From NCBI GenBank assembly GCA_033557465.1, contig CM066033.1, positions 13,021,080 through 13,085,079 of the forward strand: a DNA stretch of 64,000 nucleotides, written 5' to 3'. The stretch's first letter is position 1. Every line of letters begins with the position of its first letter. Under the pieces are notes generated by a model. That model was not told the DNA's origin, searched no databases, and was given only the letters and a program-made list of their open reading frames with translations. Position numbers and translations under genes: made by a program. Source of the DNA: Ichthyophis bannanicus (Eukaryota > Chordata > Amphibia > Gymnophiona > Ichthyophiidae). This document shows, piece after piece, positions 1 through 10,341 of the stretch.

Positions 1-73
1 AGGGGTCTGTTGGACATAGCGTGTCTTTTCGGGGAGGAAGGAAAGTTGGTTGGTTGCTTTTGTGCGCCTCTGT

Positions 74-166
74 GCCGCGCCTAAGGGCCACGCCAAAGGG
101 CCCTCTGGCGAGGCCCTCAGGCGCGGGCCCGCCAGGCGCGGGCCCGCCAGGCGCGGGCGCGCCCGC
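74..166 (+). repeat. GC-rich head of a monomer-type LINE 5' region
   Basis: This GC-rich stretch has short internal repeats of GGCGCGGGCCCGCCA. Its first ~60 bases match, in inverted orientation, the segment at 16840-16905 that heads the 160-bp monomer array of the minus-strand L2. In both places the head is followed by tandem monomers, so it is probably the extreme 5' end of a LINE promoter region. The 73 bases before it hold nothing I recognise. Confidence 0.6.
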
Positions 167-523
167 GAGGGACGCCGCTTTTATGCTGGCGGGCCGCTTT
201 TCCCCTGCTCTCCCACTGCCCGGATTGGGCAGGAGCACCGTGGGGGGAGTTGGTGTGTTGGCGGCAGCAGCGGCTCCCTCCGGAGGCGAGGGACGCCGCT
301 TTTATGCTGGCGGGCCGCTTTTCCCCTGCTCTCCCACTGCCCGGATTGGGCAGGAGCACCGTGGGGGGAGTTGGTGTGTTGGCGGCAGCAGCGGCTCCCT
401 CCGGAGGCGAGGGACGCCGCTTTTATGCTGGCGGACCGCTTTTCCCCTGCTCTCCCACTGCCCGGATTGGGCAGGAGCACCGTGGGGGGAGTTGGTGTGT
501 TGGCGGCAGCAGCGGCTCCCTCC
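167..523 (+). repeat. Tandem array, three 121-bp monomers
   Basis: Units start at 167, 288 and 409, a period of exactly 121 bp, and are almost identical. Each has an inverted CCAAT box (ATTGG), GC-rich boxes and a TTTTATG stretch. Parts resemble the 160-bp monomers at 16050-16839 (CGCCGCTTTTATG, and CCCAC followed by GATTGGGC). I read it as a LINE 5' promoter array cut off at about 525, where it joins CR1 sequence in the opposite orientation. Long open frames here on both strands are by-products of GC content and periodicity. Confidence 0.7.
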
Positions 524-525
524 AT

Positions 526-1180
526 GCTATGATCACTATTGCCAAGTGGCCCCAACACCCTTATCTCTTGCACTACATCTGGTGTTCCACTAAGGACTAG
601 GTCTAATATTGCTTCCCCTCTGGTCGGTTCATGAACCAGCTGCTCCAAGAAGCAGTCATTTATTTCATCTAGGAACTTTATCTCCCTAGCATGTCCTGCT
701 GTGACACTGACCCAGTCGATGCCGGGGTAATTGAAATCACCCATTATTATTACTGTACTGTAACTTTTGCTAGCTTCCTTGATTTCTTTGAGCATTTCAT
801 CATCCATTTGTTCATTCTGGCCAGGCGGACGATAGTACACCCCCACTGCCATCGCCTTCCCCTTTTTACATGGAATTTCAATCCATAGAGATTCTACAGC
901 AAATTTTGTTTCTTGCAAAATTTTAATCCTTTCTGACTCAATGCCCTCTCTAACATAGAGCGCAACCCCTCCACCAATATGATCAGCTCTATCATTTCGA
1001 TATAGTTTGTACCCAGGTATCACAGTGTCCCACTGGTTGTCCTCCTTCCACCATGTCTCTGATATTCCAATCATATCTAACCTCTCGTTTAGTGCTATAT
1101 ATTCTAACTCTCCCATCTAGTTTTGTAGACTTCTAGCATTTACATACAAGCATTTTAGAGACTGTATTTTATTCATATTA
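526..1180 (-). pseudogene. CR1 ORF2 endonuclease (N-terminal part)
   Basis: The frame reads VNARSLQN, then a stop at about 1117, then GISETWW, a GDFNYPGIDW block and GNSDH. These are the N, E, D/N and SDH motifs of an APE-type LINE endonuclease. The in-frame stop between the first two motifs, together with the loss of all RT sequence, makes it a pseudogene. After SDHS the frame runs on into reverse-complemented 121-bp monomers, which encode low-complexity alanine- and proline-rich peptide of no likely meaning. Confidence 0.85.
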
Positions 1181-1358
1181 ATTTGGCTATTGGTAGACAT
1201 GGGTAATTTGGGATCTTTAAGTTCTGTCTGCTCCATACTCGAGGGCATTTGGGCTGCTTTACTCATTTTTGGAACCTCTCTGCTTTTTGTAGTATCCTTC
1301 AAGGATACATTCTTCCGAACCATGCGCTCTTGGGCGACTGTCGGCTTTCCCCTATTAT

Positions 1359-1745
1359 CTAGTTTAAAAGCTGCTCTATCTCCTTTTTAAAGGTTAATGC
1401 CAGCAGCCTGGTTCCATCCCGGTTAAGGTGAAGCCCATCCCTTCGGAAGAGCCCATCCCTTCGGAAGAGCCCCTCCTTTCCCCAGAATGTTCCCCAGTTC
1501 CTAACAAATCCGAACCCCTCATCTCTGCACCATTGTCTCATCCACGCATTGAGACTCCGGAGCTCTGCCTGCCTTTTGGGTCCTGCGCGTGGAACGGGAA
1601 GCATTTCGGAGAACGCTACCCTGGAAGTTCTGGATTTCAACTTCCTACCTAAAAGCCTAAATTTAGCTTCCAGAACCTCCCTACCACATTTTCCTATGTC
1701 ATTGGTACCAACATGTACCAAGACAGCAGACTTTTCAGAGTAAAG
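1359..1745 (-). pseudogene. CR1 ORF1 C-terminal esterase-like domain (partial)
   Basis: The frame shows VHVGTNDIG, which matches block III (GxND) of SGNH/GDSL esterases, and later DGLHLNRDG, which matches the block V DxxH motif. CR1 ORF1 proteins are known to carry such a domain. The block I nucleophilic serine lies upstream and is missing, so this piece cannot be active. An 18-bp unit encoding GLFRRD is duplicated in tandem at about 1433-1465, giving EGLFRRDGLFRRDGLH. The frame ends at 1359, shortly before ORF2. Confidence 0.75.
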
Positions 1746-1885
1746 CCAGCAATTATGATGTGGTTGGATCAAAGCCCTCGGGAAGTCTGACTGCTGATGT
1801 AGCTGCGCATGAAATGAGAGTCAGAAGCTGTAAAGAAGTCTTACACATTGGAAGATGGAATCTACGAAGCATGAACTAAGGGAAG

Positions 1886-3452
1886 TTGGAGGTGGTCAAG
1901 AATGAAATGGAACGTGTACAGCTTGATCTGTTGGGTGTCAGCGAACTGAAATGGACTGGCATCGGGCACTTTGCATCAGATGATCACATGGTCTACTATG
2001 CTGGAAATGAAAGACAAAGAAGAAATGGTGTTGCATTTATAATAAAGAAGAAACTTGCAAGAACTGTAATGAAATACAATGGAGTCAGCGAACGCTTAAT
2101 CTCTATTTGTCTACGAGGATTGCCTATCAACACAACTATAATTCAAGTATATGCCCCAACAACAGCTGCTGAAGAGAATGAAATTGAAGAGTTCTATGAA
2201 CAAGTACAAGCTGAAATTGACAGAACATGCAAACAGGATATCCTGATAGTCATGGGTGACTGGAACACAAAAGTTGGCAACAAAGAAGAAGGCAAAGTAG
2301 TTGGAAAATATGGACTTGGCAACAGAAATGAAGCTGGAGAAAGACTGATAGAATTCTGCAAGACCAATGATCTATTCATCTCAAACACCTTCTTCCAGCA
2401 ACACAAGCGGCGACTGTACACATGGACTTCACCGAATGGATTATATAAAAATCTAATTGACTACATATGTGGAAGTCAACGATGGAAAAGCTCTGTAACA
2501 TCAACAAAGACAAAACCTGGAGCTGACTGTGGTACAGATCATCAACTACTAGTATGCAAACTCAAGCTAAAGTTGAAAAAGAGCAAACCACTCATGAATG
2601 CAGCAAAATATGACCTTGAGAATATACCACTGGAATTTAAAGACTGCCTGCAAAATCCATTTGCTGCTTTAGATACAAATGACAGAGCTCCGGAAGAGTT
2701 ATGGAATGACATCAAGAAGGTTGTGTTGGAAGAAAGCGAGAAGTCTCTACAAAAGGTGAAAAAGCAAAAACAGCCAAAATGGATGACGGAAGAAACTCTG
2801 AAAATTGCCCAGAAACGCAGAGAAGCTAAAGCCAGAGGAGAAACAAAGACAATCACAGAACTCAAAAGAGATTTCCAACGAGCAGCAAGACAGGACAAGG
2901 AAAAGTACTACAATGACACTTGCAAGGAAATAGAAGCAGAAACTATTAGAGGAAGAACAAGATCGGCTTTCCTAAAGCTACGAGAGTTAAAGAAAAAGTT
3001 CCAGCCTCGAATTGGAATGTTACAAGATGCTCAAGGTTCTATGTTGAATGATGCTGAGAAGATCAAGAAAAGGTGGAAGGAATATACAGAGTTTTTATAT
3101 GATAAAGATCAAGTGGACCAACAGCCGTTTCAACCTGTACCTTATGATCGGGAACCATTGGTGATGGAAGAAGAAATTGAAGCAGCATTGAAAGCCTTAT
3201 CAAAGAACAAAGCACCAGGCATTGATAGCATTCCCATAGAAGTATTGCAGCAATCTGATGCAGCTGTTACCATACTCACAAGGCTCTGCCAAGAAATATG
3301 GAAGACAACATCATGGCCAACTGACTGGAAAAGATCTGTGTTTATACCAATACTAAAGAAAGGTGATCCAACTGACTGTGGAAATTATCGCACAATCGCT
3401 CTGATCCCACATGCCAGCAAGATTCTACTGAAGATTATTCAAAAGAGACTAC
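1886..3452 (+). pseudogene. BovB ORF, endonuclease and RT N-terminal half
   Basis: An APE endonuclease is visible: GVSELKWTG, MGDWNTKVG and GTDHQL motifs in order. A lysine- and glutamate-rich linker follows, then the start of the RT (NKAPGIDSIP, DWKRSVFIPILKKGD, NYRTIALI). Translation opens at 1886, but the homologous region begins further upstream: a TAA at 1877-1879 sits in a conserved RSMNxGKL block where BovB normally has a sense codon. The frame is otherwise open to the provirus junction at 3452. Annotation pipelines often mislabel such ORFs as craniofacial development protein 2-like. Confidence 0.85.
3448..3452. repeat. Provirus target-site duplication, left
   Basis: ACTAC directly before the 5' LTR matches ACTAC directly after the 3' LTR. 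It lies within a BovB codon pair, and taking out one copy restores the LINE frame. Confidence 0.95.
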
Positions 3453-3860
3453 TGATAGGGAATAATAACGTTTAGTTTAAGTGCATATACAGGAGGCCTG
3501 CACAAGGGAAATCAGAATCCTATATATGTGCCCTTTGTACATTTTGGTGTGGGTATGGAAAAGGAATGTGCTGTGCTAAGCTAAATTGATTGTTCTACTC
3601 AGAGATGACTTGTATTTGCATAGTTACTGATAAGCTATAGTGGGCCCCAGAAGATGGGTGGATGACGTATGAATATGTTTCTGATAATGTATAAAATACG
3701 GACAATCCCTCCACCCTATGGAATAAACTTGCATACTTTTCCTTCTGTGTGGTCTGTGAGTTTTATTCCCCTGGATTCCAGCCAGCCGGAGCAGCACACC
3801 GCAGATGAGGTTCGGGACTTCCCTGGCCTGGAGTGACCAACAAGAAGCAGACCCTTTACA
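3453..3860 (+). repeat. 5' LTR of provirus
   Basis: This 408-bp LTR begins TG and ends CA. A TATA box (TATAAAATA) lies at 3690-3698, a CRE-like TGACGTAT near 3663, and an AATAAA polyadenylation signal at 3722-3727, only about 30 bp after the TATA box. The short spacing implies a very short R region or polyadenylation signal reuse. Its partner is 12181-12589. Confidence 0.95.
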
Positions 3861-3862
3861 TT

Positions 3863-3880
3863 TGGTGTCAGAAGTGTTGG
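3863..3880 (+). other. Primer binding site, tRNA-Leu type
   Basis: TGGTGTCAGAAGTG starts two bases after the LTR. It is complementary to the 3' end of vertebrate tRNA-Leu(CAA), which ends in CACTTCTGACACCA. Fourteen contiguous matches are followed by mismatches. The tRNA sequence is from memory, so the match should be confirmed. Confidence 0.8.
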
Positions 3881-4202
3881 ATACTCCCGTTGGCCAGGGA
3901 TCCCTGTGCTTTGGTAGCACGGTTTAAATTAGAACTGGCATTCTCCCTTTGGTAGGGAGTGTCCCTATTGCTTTGGTAGCATGGTTAAGTGGTAATTAAG
4001 ACTTTCCTGTTCCCTGGGTGGGAAGCAGTGGAAAAGCTAAATTTCTTTTTCTCACCTGCGGTTGCTGTGAGGGCTGTGTGCTTGTGTGTCTGTGTGAGTC
4101 TGGCTAGACGCCCCTGCCGTATTTTGAAGCAATATACCGCTCGTGATAGATACTGTGCAGAAAGCCAGTGGCCAGACGTGCGTTTGTTGTGAATATTAGA
4201 GG

Positions 4203-6303
4203 ATGGGCCAGTCCCAGGGTAAGGGGACCAGCTCAAACTCCACGGGAGTGATTGCCTTGCCTCAGCCTAAAGTGTTTATTAAGTTTAATTCTGCTGTGAA
4301 AAAGAACTTGTATTCCAGCCGTACTCCTGTTCCCCCTGGGGCTCCTCCTTTCAATTCAGATTCTCCTAAAGAATATGTTAATCGGGCTGCAGGGGGCTAT
4401 TATACTGATCCCTGGGTAGATAATCTGGCTGGGTGGACGGAGAGTCTCCGCAGTTCTAACCCCTTTCCCCGGGAGGGTAGTTTTTCTCCCTGGCATGGAC
4501 ATGATCAGGGGTTTGTGTTTGGGGGATAAGAAAGCTTTTCCTTTTTATTCCAGTGATCCCAAATGGCCTAAATCTTACATGAAGGAGTGTGGAAATGTCT
4601 GGCTGCAGTTAGCTCCTTATTATACTGGACTATCTGCCTCTGTGGATTCACCTAGCCCCCCTTCTGTCCCTGCAGCAAAGTCTCAGGTTTCTTCGTCTCT
4701 CCCTCTTGTTTCTGTTTCTGCAGCCCCCTCTGCCCCCCTCCCCCCTGAGTCTGCCCTTCCTCCTCCTCCCTATCGGTCTACTGCATCTGGTTTATATCCT
4801 GCTCTCTCTTCTCTGAAGGACAATTCGTCCCTGGAGGATTTGGTTGTGGCTGCTGGAAGGGGGGGGGGGGGTTATAGCCTCCGGCTCTGTGCTGAAAACA
4901 AAGGGTACACTGCCTGAGGTAGGACTTCAGCAGGAGGGGCCAGGTTTGCTTGTGTTGGCTGACAGTGTATGCCTGCGAGATGGAGAGTTGTTAAAGACCC
5001 CTCCATCTGAGGACAGGGGGGGGGGGAGGGTTCTTCTCGCCTATGTTGGTCAGCAAAAGCTCATCAGTTGCAGGAATCCCTTTCTCATCTTCAAGATATT
5101 ATTGTTGGTATGGGGGTAGGCAATCAGGGTCCCTGTATTTCCTCGCCTAGTACTTCTCTTCCTCCCCCCATTCTAACTCATCGCCCAGAGAATTCTTTTG
5201 TTTCTGTCCCAGCTGCTGTTTCTACTCCCCTGCTTGATGTGAAGCAGGAGACCCTTCCCTCTTTGTCTGGAGAGGGGAATCTGCAGCTTCCTTTCTTAAC
5301 TATTGGTGAACAGGTGGTCATTAAGCCCCTAGATCCTAATGTTTTATCCTCTATTTTGCAATCTGCTCCAAATCCTATGAGGGCTCCAGCAGCTACTGTT
5401 CAATATTTGCAGCGTATGACAAGGGGTTTGCAGTGTACAGCACAAGATTACAGGTTGATTATTGAAGGGGTGTTAGGATATGATGAGGAAACCCCATTTG
5501 ATTTTTCTAAAGTGCCCATATTAGAGGATCCCTTTACTTTTCCTGATGCGGCTGCACGTGCTTTGCAATACCCAAAGGCTGTTAAAGATATGTGGGGGGA
5601 GGTGCAGAAAGAGTTTGAGCGATTGTTTGGAGCTAAGCAGAATTTAGCAGCTTCTATTGCTTGTCAGCAGGAACCAGAAGAAGGTGTGTCTCAGTTTGTG
5701 CGAAGATTCAGAAAGTGTTGGAAAGAAGAGGCGGGGTTAGCTATTCCTGCTGATGGTTTGATGGCTTCTATGTATATACAGACGTTGTTAGGCGCCATGC
5801 GGCCCGAGGTGCAGGTTGCAATAAAGCAGATGGTTGATGAGTGGTTTGATATGTCGCCAGTAAAGTTAGAGAAAGTGATTTTGTCCAAAGAAGCAGCGGG
5901 ATGTTTTGCTGGAGTTGAGAGCCAGAGAGAGAAAGGGAAGGTGAAGATGTTGCACGCATGGCAGCAGCCCTGCCCTCCAGGTGAGTGGAGAGGGGGGGGC
6001 TGGTTTTGGGGGATGGGGGAATCAGGGATCTTTTCCAGGACGAGGTGGGGGCTTTAGGGGGCGAGGGAGAGGCCGGGTGGGGGGGGGGGTCGATGGAATG
6101 GTGATATGCCCCATAATCAGATATGTTTTAATTGTAAGCAGCAGGGACATTGGAAGAATGAGTGTCCGTATGCAGCAGCCATGTCTTTTCCTCCCACCCT
6201 CCCTCCAGTGGCTTTGGCGCCTGCAGTGCCTGGCTCCGGAGCCCCCGCATCTCAGGCCCCACTCATTCCAATTACATGGCAGTCTCCCACAGGTCGTGCC
6301 TAG
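4203..6303 (+). pseudogene. gag: Provirus gag (matrix, capsid, nucleocapsid), frame-broken
   Basis: It encodes the structural polyprotein. It begins MGQ, a likely myristoylation site, about 340 bp after the primer site. A proline-rich segment with a PPPPY late-domain motif follows near 4770, then a capsid-like region from about 5280 to 5900, and one CCHC knuckle (CFNCKQQGHWKNEC) at about 6124. The frame is lost and regained several times. Breaks fall at G runs at 4521-4525, about 4860-4870, 5020-5028, 5993-5999 and 6080-6089. The frame after a pair of G runs is the same as before it, as expected for compensating single-base length changes. No intact product is possible as written. Confidence 0.85.
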
Positions 6304-6329
6304 GGCTGCCCTGAGGCGATGGTTCCGAC

Positions 6330-6720
6330 CTGGGTACAGTTAACAGAGAAATGGAAAGACCCCCCCTTGTTGTTCCTTGTTGGTTGGGGGGCGCCCTGTG
6401 TCCTTTGTTATAGACACAGGAGCTACTTGTTCTACGTTGCATGCTTCTATTTGGAAAGAGTCTCTGACGCCAGGTCCTGCCTCAATAGGGATTAATGGAA
6501 CCTCAACCCCTACTTGGATTACCCCCCATTACCCATTACGCCCCTAGGGCAAAAGTCCTCCTTGTTTACACATTGCTTTACTATAATTCCTTCTTGCCCA
6601 GTTAGTTTGCTAGGGAGAGATTTGTTATGCAAGTTAGAGGCTACTACAGTCAGTGCTGCTGACGGCACCTTTTCTTTACTTTCCCCTTTATCTTTTGAGC
6701 TTGTCGCAGGAGAATGTTGA
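6330..6720 (+). pseudogene. pro: Provirus protease
   Basis: A retroviral aspartic protease is recognised by the active-site DTGA at 6413-6424, preceded by a GRPVSFVI strand, and by a later LLGRDLL-like helix near 6610. The DTGA part and the LLGRDLL part are in different frames, so at least one indel lies between them. It sits between the Gag knuckle and RT, as expected. Confidence 0.75.
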
Positions 6721-8640
6721 TACAGCATCCTTTATTATGGGCCTCCTCTCCTACCGATGCCGGGTTGGTTCCATGTACCCCTTATGTTGCCAAATTAAAA
6801 AATCCCACGGCGGTTGTTTGTGTTAGGCAGTATCCTTTGTCTGGTGCAAAAGATGAAGCTTTACGATCCATGATTGCTGAGTTTGTGGCCGCAGGGATAG
6901 TTGTTCCCACTGTATCTCCTTTCAATACGCCTGTGAATCCCGTCCCCAAGGGGGAGGGGTTCCGTTTTACCCAGGATCTTCGGGCAGTAAATCAATTGGT
7001 TGTTCCATTAGCCCCGGTGATGCCGGATATTGCTGGATTGTTAACCCTTATCCCAGTAGATGCTAAATGTTTTACGGTAATAGATTTGGCTAATGCCTTT
7101 TTTAGCGTGCCGGTAGACCCCCAAACGCAGTCTTTGATGGCTTTTTACGCATGCAGGCAAACAATATACCTGGACTAGGCTGCCGCAGGGATATATTGAT
7201 TCCCCAGCAGCCTATTCCTTAGTTCTTAAAGCATCAATTGAAATGTGGCATCCGCCTGGTTCCTCCACTCTTCTCCAGTATATGGATGATTTGTTATTGT
7301 GTTCTAAGACATGTCACGAATGTGCTACAGACTCTGTATCTCTGCTCTGCCACCTTGCCTCTCATGGACATAAAGCCTCTGTGAAAAAGCTGCAGTGGTG
7401 CTGTGATCGAGTTACTTATTTGGGGTTTGTGCTGTCCCCTGGAAATCGGGCGCTCTCTCCCGCCCGTATACAAGCCATTATTAATCTGACTCCTCCCTCA
7501 ACAGTTACCCAAATGTTGGCATTTTTGGGACTGGTCTCCTTTTGTCATGCTTGGATCCCGGACTGTGCTTATTGGGATTCTATTTTGAGAAGGGCTACAT
7601 TGCAATTGCCTGGTTCTGCATCTATTGAATGGACTGAGGAAATGTTCTCTGCCTTTGCTACTTTAAAAAAGTTGCTTATCTCAGCTCCCACTTTGGGACT
7701 GCCGGACTATGGAAAAATGTTTTATCTTTATGTAAGAGAAGAAGGGGGAACAATGGCATCCATTTTGGCTCAAGATCATGGGGGAGGAATGCGCCCGGTC
7801 GCTTACCTCTCTAAAAAATTGCCCCTTCAGGTACAGGGTATGCCTGCATGCCTGCGAGCCTTGGCTGCTTCGGCGATTGCCGTGCAGCTGGTAACTCCCA
7901 TTACCCTGTCACATGGGACTACTTTGTTATCTGCCCACTCTGTATTGAATGTTTTGAAAAATCTCACTACTCAGCACATGACAGCTCAGCGTTTGAGCGG
8001 GTATGAGGTTATTTTGACTACCACTGAAGGGTTAACTGTTAAGCAGCAATCTCCTGCTTTCACCCCTATGCTGGCGCTACAGGCTCTAATGCGTCCAGTA
8101 GATGATTCTGAGCAGCCCCCAGAAGAGCATGATTGTTTGAAACTGATTAACTTTGAGACGTCAGTACGTCCTGATCTGTCCTCCTCCCCGCTCCCGGATG
8201 CCCCTCACATATTTGTAGACGGGAGCTGTGTCTGCCCTGCAGACAATGTTTATATTTCCTCTTATGCTATTGTAGAACTCCTGAATATTTTGCATGAAGC
8301 TCAGTTATTACCTTATGGTTCTGCACAAGCTGCTGAATTGGTAGCGCTTACTAGGGCCTGTGAATTATTTGCTGATAAACGTATTAATATCTATACAGAT
8401 TCTCGCTATGCTCATGGAGTAGTGCATGATTTTGGCCTGTTATGGGGGAGACGGGGATGGAAAGCTGCAGATGGTAAGCCCATTTCACATGCGCAGTTGG
8501 TGAACGAATTGTTGCAAGCTTTGTGTAAACCAAAGGAAGTGGCTGTTATTAAATGTGCTGCACATAGATATGATACATCTTTTGTTTCACAAGGAAATTC
8601 TCTCGCAGATCTTGCTGCTAGTGTGCTCAGGCTGAGAGTG
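6714..8640 (+). pseudogene. pol: Provirus reverse transcriptase and RNase H
   Basis: RT blocks appear in order: a VNPVPK block, FTQDLRAVN, the first catalytic aspartate in FTVIDLANAFF, LPQG, and YMDD at 7279-7290. A connection domain follows, then RNase H with FVDGSC, the AELVAL glutamate and YTDSR. A frameshift between about 7160 and 7200 separates the first two RT aspartate blocks. From 7243 the frame is open past the end of RNase H. The RT is of the gammaretroviral type, with a large RNase H at the C-terminus. Confidence 0.9.
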
Positions 8641-8819
8641 ACCGCTTGCATTCTTTCACTAATCCTGGGAATAGGACACCAGCCCCACCCATTGCTACAG
8701 ACCCTTTGTTGTCTGGATTCTATGTTTCCCCTCTTGAGCATTCCTTTCCTTTTCATCATTTACAAGCAGCAGCTGATCCTGAGGACTTAGCCTATTGGGA
8801 ACAACATGATATGTGCTTA

Positions 8820-10326
8820 AATTCAGCACAAATTTGGCAAGAAAGAGGGGGTAGTCGTAGGGGATTGCCAAAGGCCGCTGCCCCACTTTTAATTAGCCAG
8901 GTCCATGGGGTGGCATATGGATGTGAAAGCTGGACAGTGAAAAAGATAGACAGGAAGAAAATTGATGCCTTTGAATTATGGTGCTGGCGGCGAATACTGT
9001 GTATACCATGGACTGCCCAAAGAACAAACCAGTCTGTACTAGAGGAGATCAAACCTAAGCTTTCTTTAGAAGCTCAGATGACAAGACTTCGACTTTCATA
9101 CTTTGGACACATCATGCGGAGAGAGAGATCATTAGAGAAAGACATCATGCTTGGCAAGATAGAAGGTCAACGCAAAAGAGGAAGGCCAGCAATGAGATGG
9201 ATCGATACAATAACAGCAGCTACGGGTACCAGTCTGTCAACAATAAGCCGCCTAACTGAAGACCGAACACAATTTAGGATAGCTATCCAGAGGGTCGCCA
9301 TGAGTCGACTCCGACTCGACGGCACTTAACAATGGGGTGGGTCACAAAAATAGGAAAACAGTGTTAAAAGAACTACAATAAGTGTTTGTGTGTAGAGATT
9401 TGCCTCAGCTAGTAGAAGTGCAATTAAGTCAATGTTTAACATGTGCTAGGAACAATATACAGCAGGGAAAAGCAATTGGACAATTGCAGCATTTGCCCTT
9501 GCCGCAGGGCCCTTTCCAGGCCCTACAGGTGGATTTTACCTGTATGCCTAGGTCTGTTGGGGGCTTCAAATATTTGTTAGTGATTGTAGATCGGTTTTCT
9601 AAGTGGCCTGAAGCCTTTCCCACTACCAAAGAGGATGCTAGAACGGTGGCCAAAATTTTATGGAAAGAAGTCATCCCTCGATTTGGGTGTCCCTTGTCAA
9701 TAGATTCTGATCAAGGTCCAGCGTTTATTTCTAAAGTGTTACAGCATATCACTCAAATGTTTGCTATTGACTGGAAATTCCATGTCCCTTATCATCCCCA
9801 GTCCTCAGGAATAGTGGAGCGAATGAACCGCACTATAAAAGAGAAATTGAAAAAGGTAACTCAACATGCTCCTGGTAAATGACCTACTTATTTACCGGCA
9901 GTATTAGCAGAAATTAGACTTACTCCTGGAGCTTCTGGATTTTCTCCGTTTGAAATTTTAATGGGACGCCCCTTCCCTTTACCGTGGAAATGGCCAGAGG
10001 GAGCAGTAATTACGGCTGATTATTTGCTTATTGCACAGGAAGAGTATGCTGTGCAGTTAGCAAAGTATTTATGTGAGGTGTCTGAGCAAGTTTATCAAAT
10101 GTTGCCTTGTCCCTCTACAGAACCAACACATCCTTTCCGCCCTGGAGATCGGGTCCTGGTGAAGCTGTTCCATAAGGCAGGACAGTGGGATCCGCCCTTC
10201 GGTAAACCAGAGGAGGTGCTGGCCGTGACCAGAACTGCTGTGCTGACAGATCAACATCCCACCTGGGTCCACGCGTCTCGTGTGAAGACAGCACCTGAAG
10301 AGATCAGCGCAGTTGACGGGGATTGA
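8820..10326 (+). pseudogene. pol: Provirus integrase, interrupted by BovB fragment
   Basis: The N-terminal zinc region is split by the BovB insert at 8914-9331, with CLTCARNN lying after it. The catalytic core is visible: DFTCMP with the first aspartate, IDSDQGPAF with the second, and a PQSSGIVERMN block with the glutamate. An in-frame TGA at 9880-9882 cuts the protein just after the core. The C-terminal domain (FRPGDRVLVK, then WVHASRVK) continues to 10326 in the expected style of class I retroviruses. The gene cannot be functional. Confidence 0.9.
8914..9331 (+). mobile_element. 5'-truncated BovB copy inside provirus pol
   Basis: These 418 bp match the last 418 bp of the split BovB (about 13390-13808), starting CATATGGATGTG and ending CACTTAACA. 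ATGGGGTGG at 8905-8913 and 9332-9340 is a 9-bp target duplication. About 15 differences from the host-locus copy are visible, so it came from a different BovB. It landed after the provirus, so BovB was still active then. Confidence 0.95.
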
Positions 10327-10341
10327 GCCGAGCTGTTCACA

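Larger units (their letters stand above)
526..1745 (-). mobile_element. CR1-type LINE fragment
   Basis: On the minus strand this carries the end of an ORF1 with an esterase-like domain and then the start of ORF2, an apurinic endonuclease. That order is typical of CR1 LINEs. The fragment is cut just after the endonuclease SDH motif by the monomer array at 523. Its 5' side stops inside the esterase near 1745, where BovB sequence begins. Reverse transcriptase and 3' end are absent. Confidence 0.8.

Noticed and set aside
21..600. Several overlapping ORFs on both strands
   Set aside because: They follow the 121-bp period and GC-rich composition, with repeated peptide and no domain.
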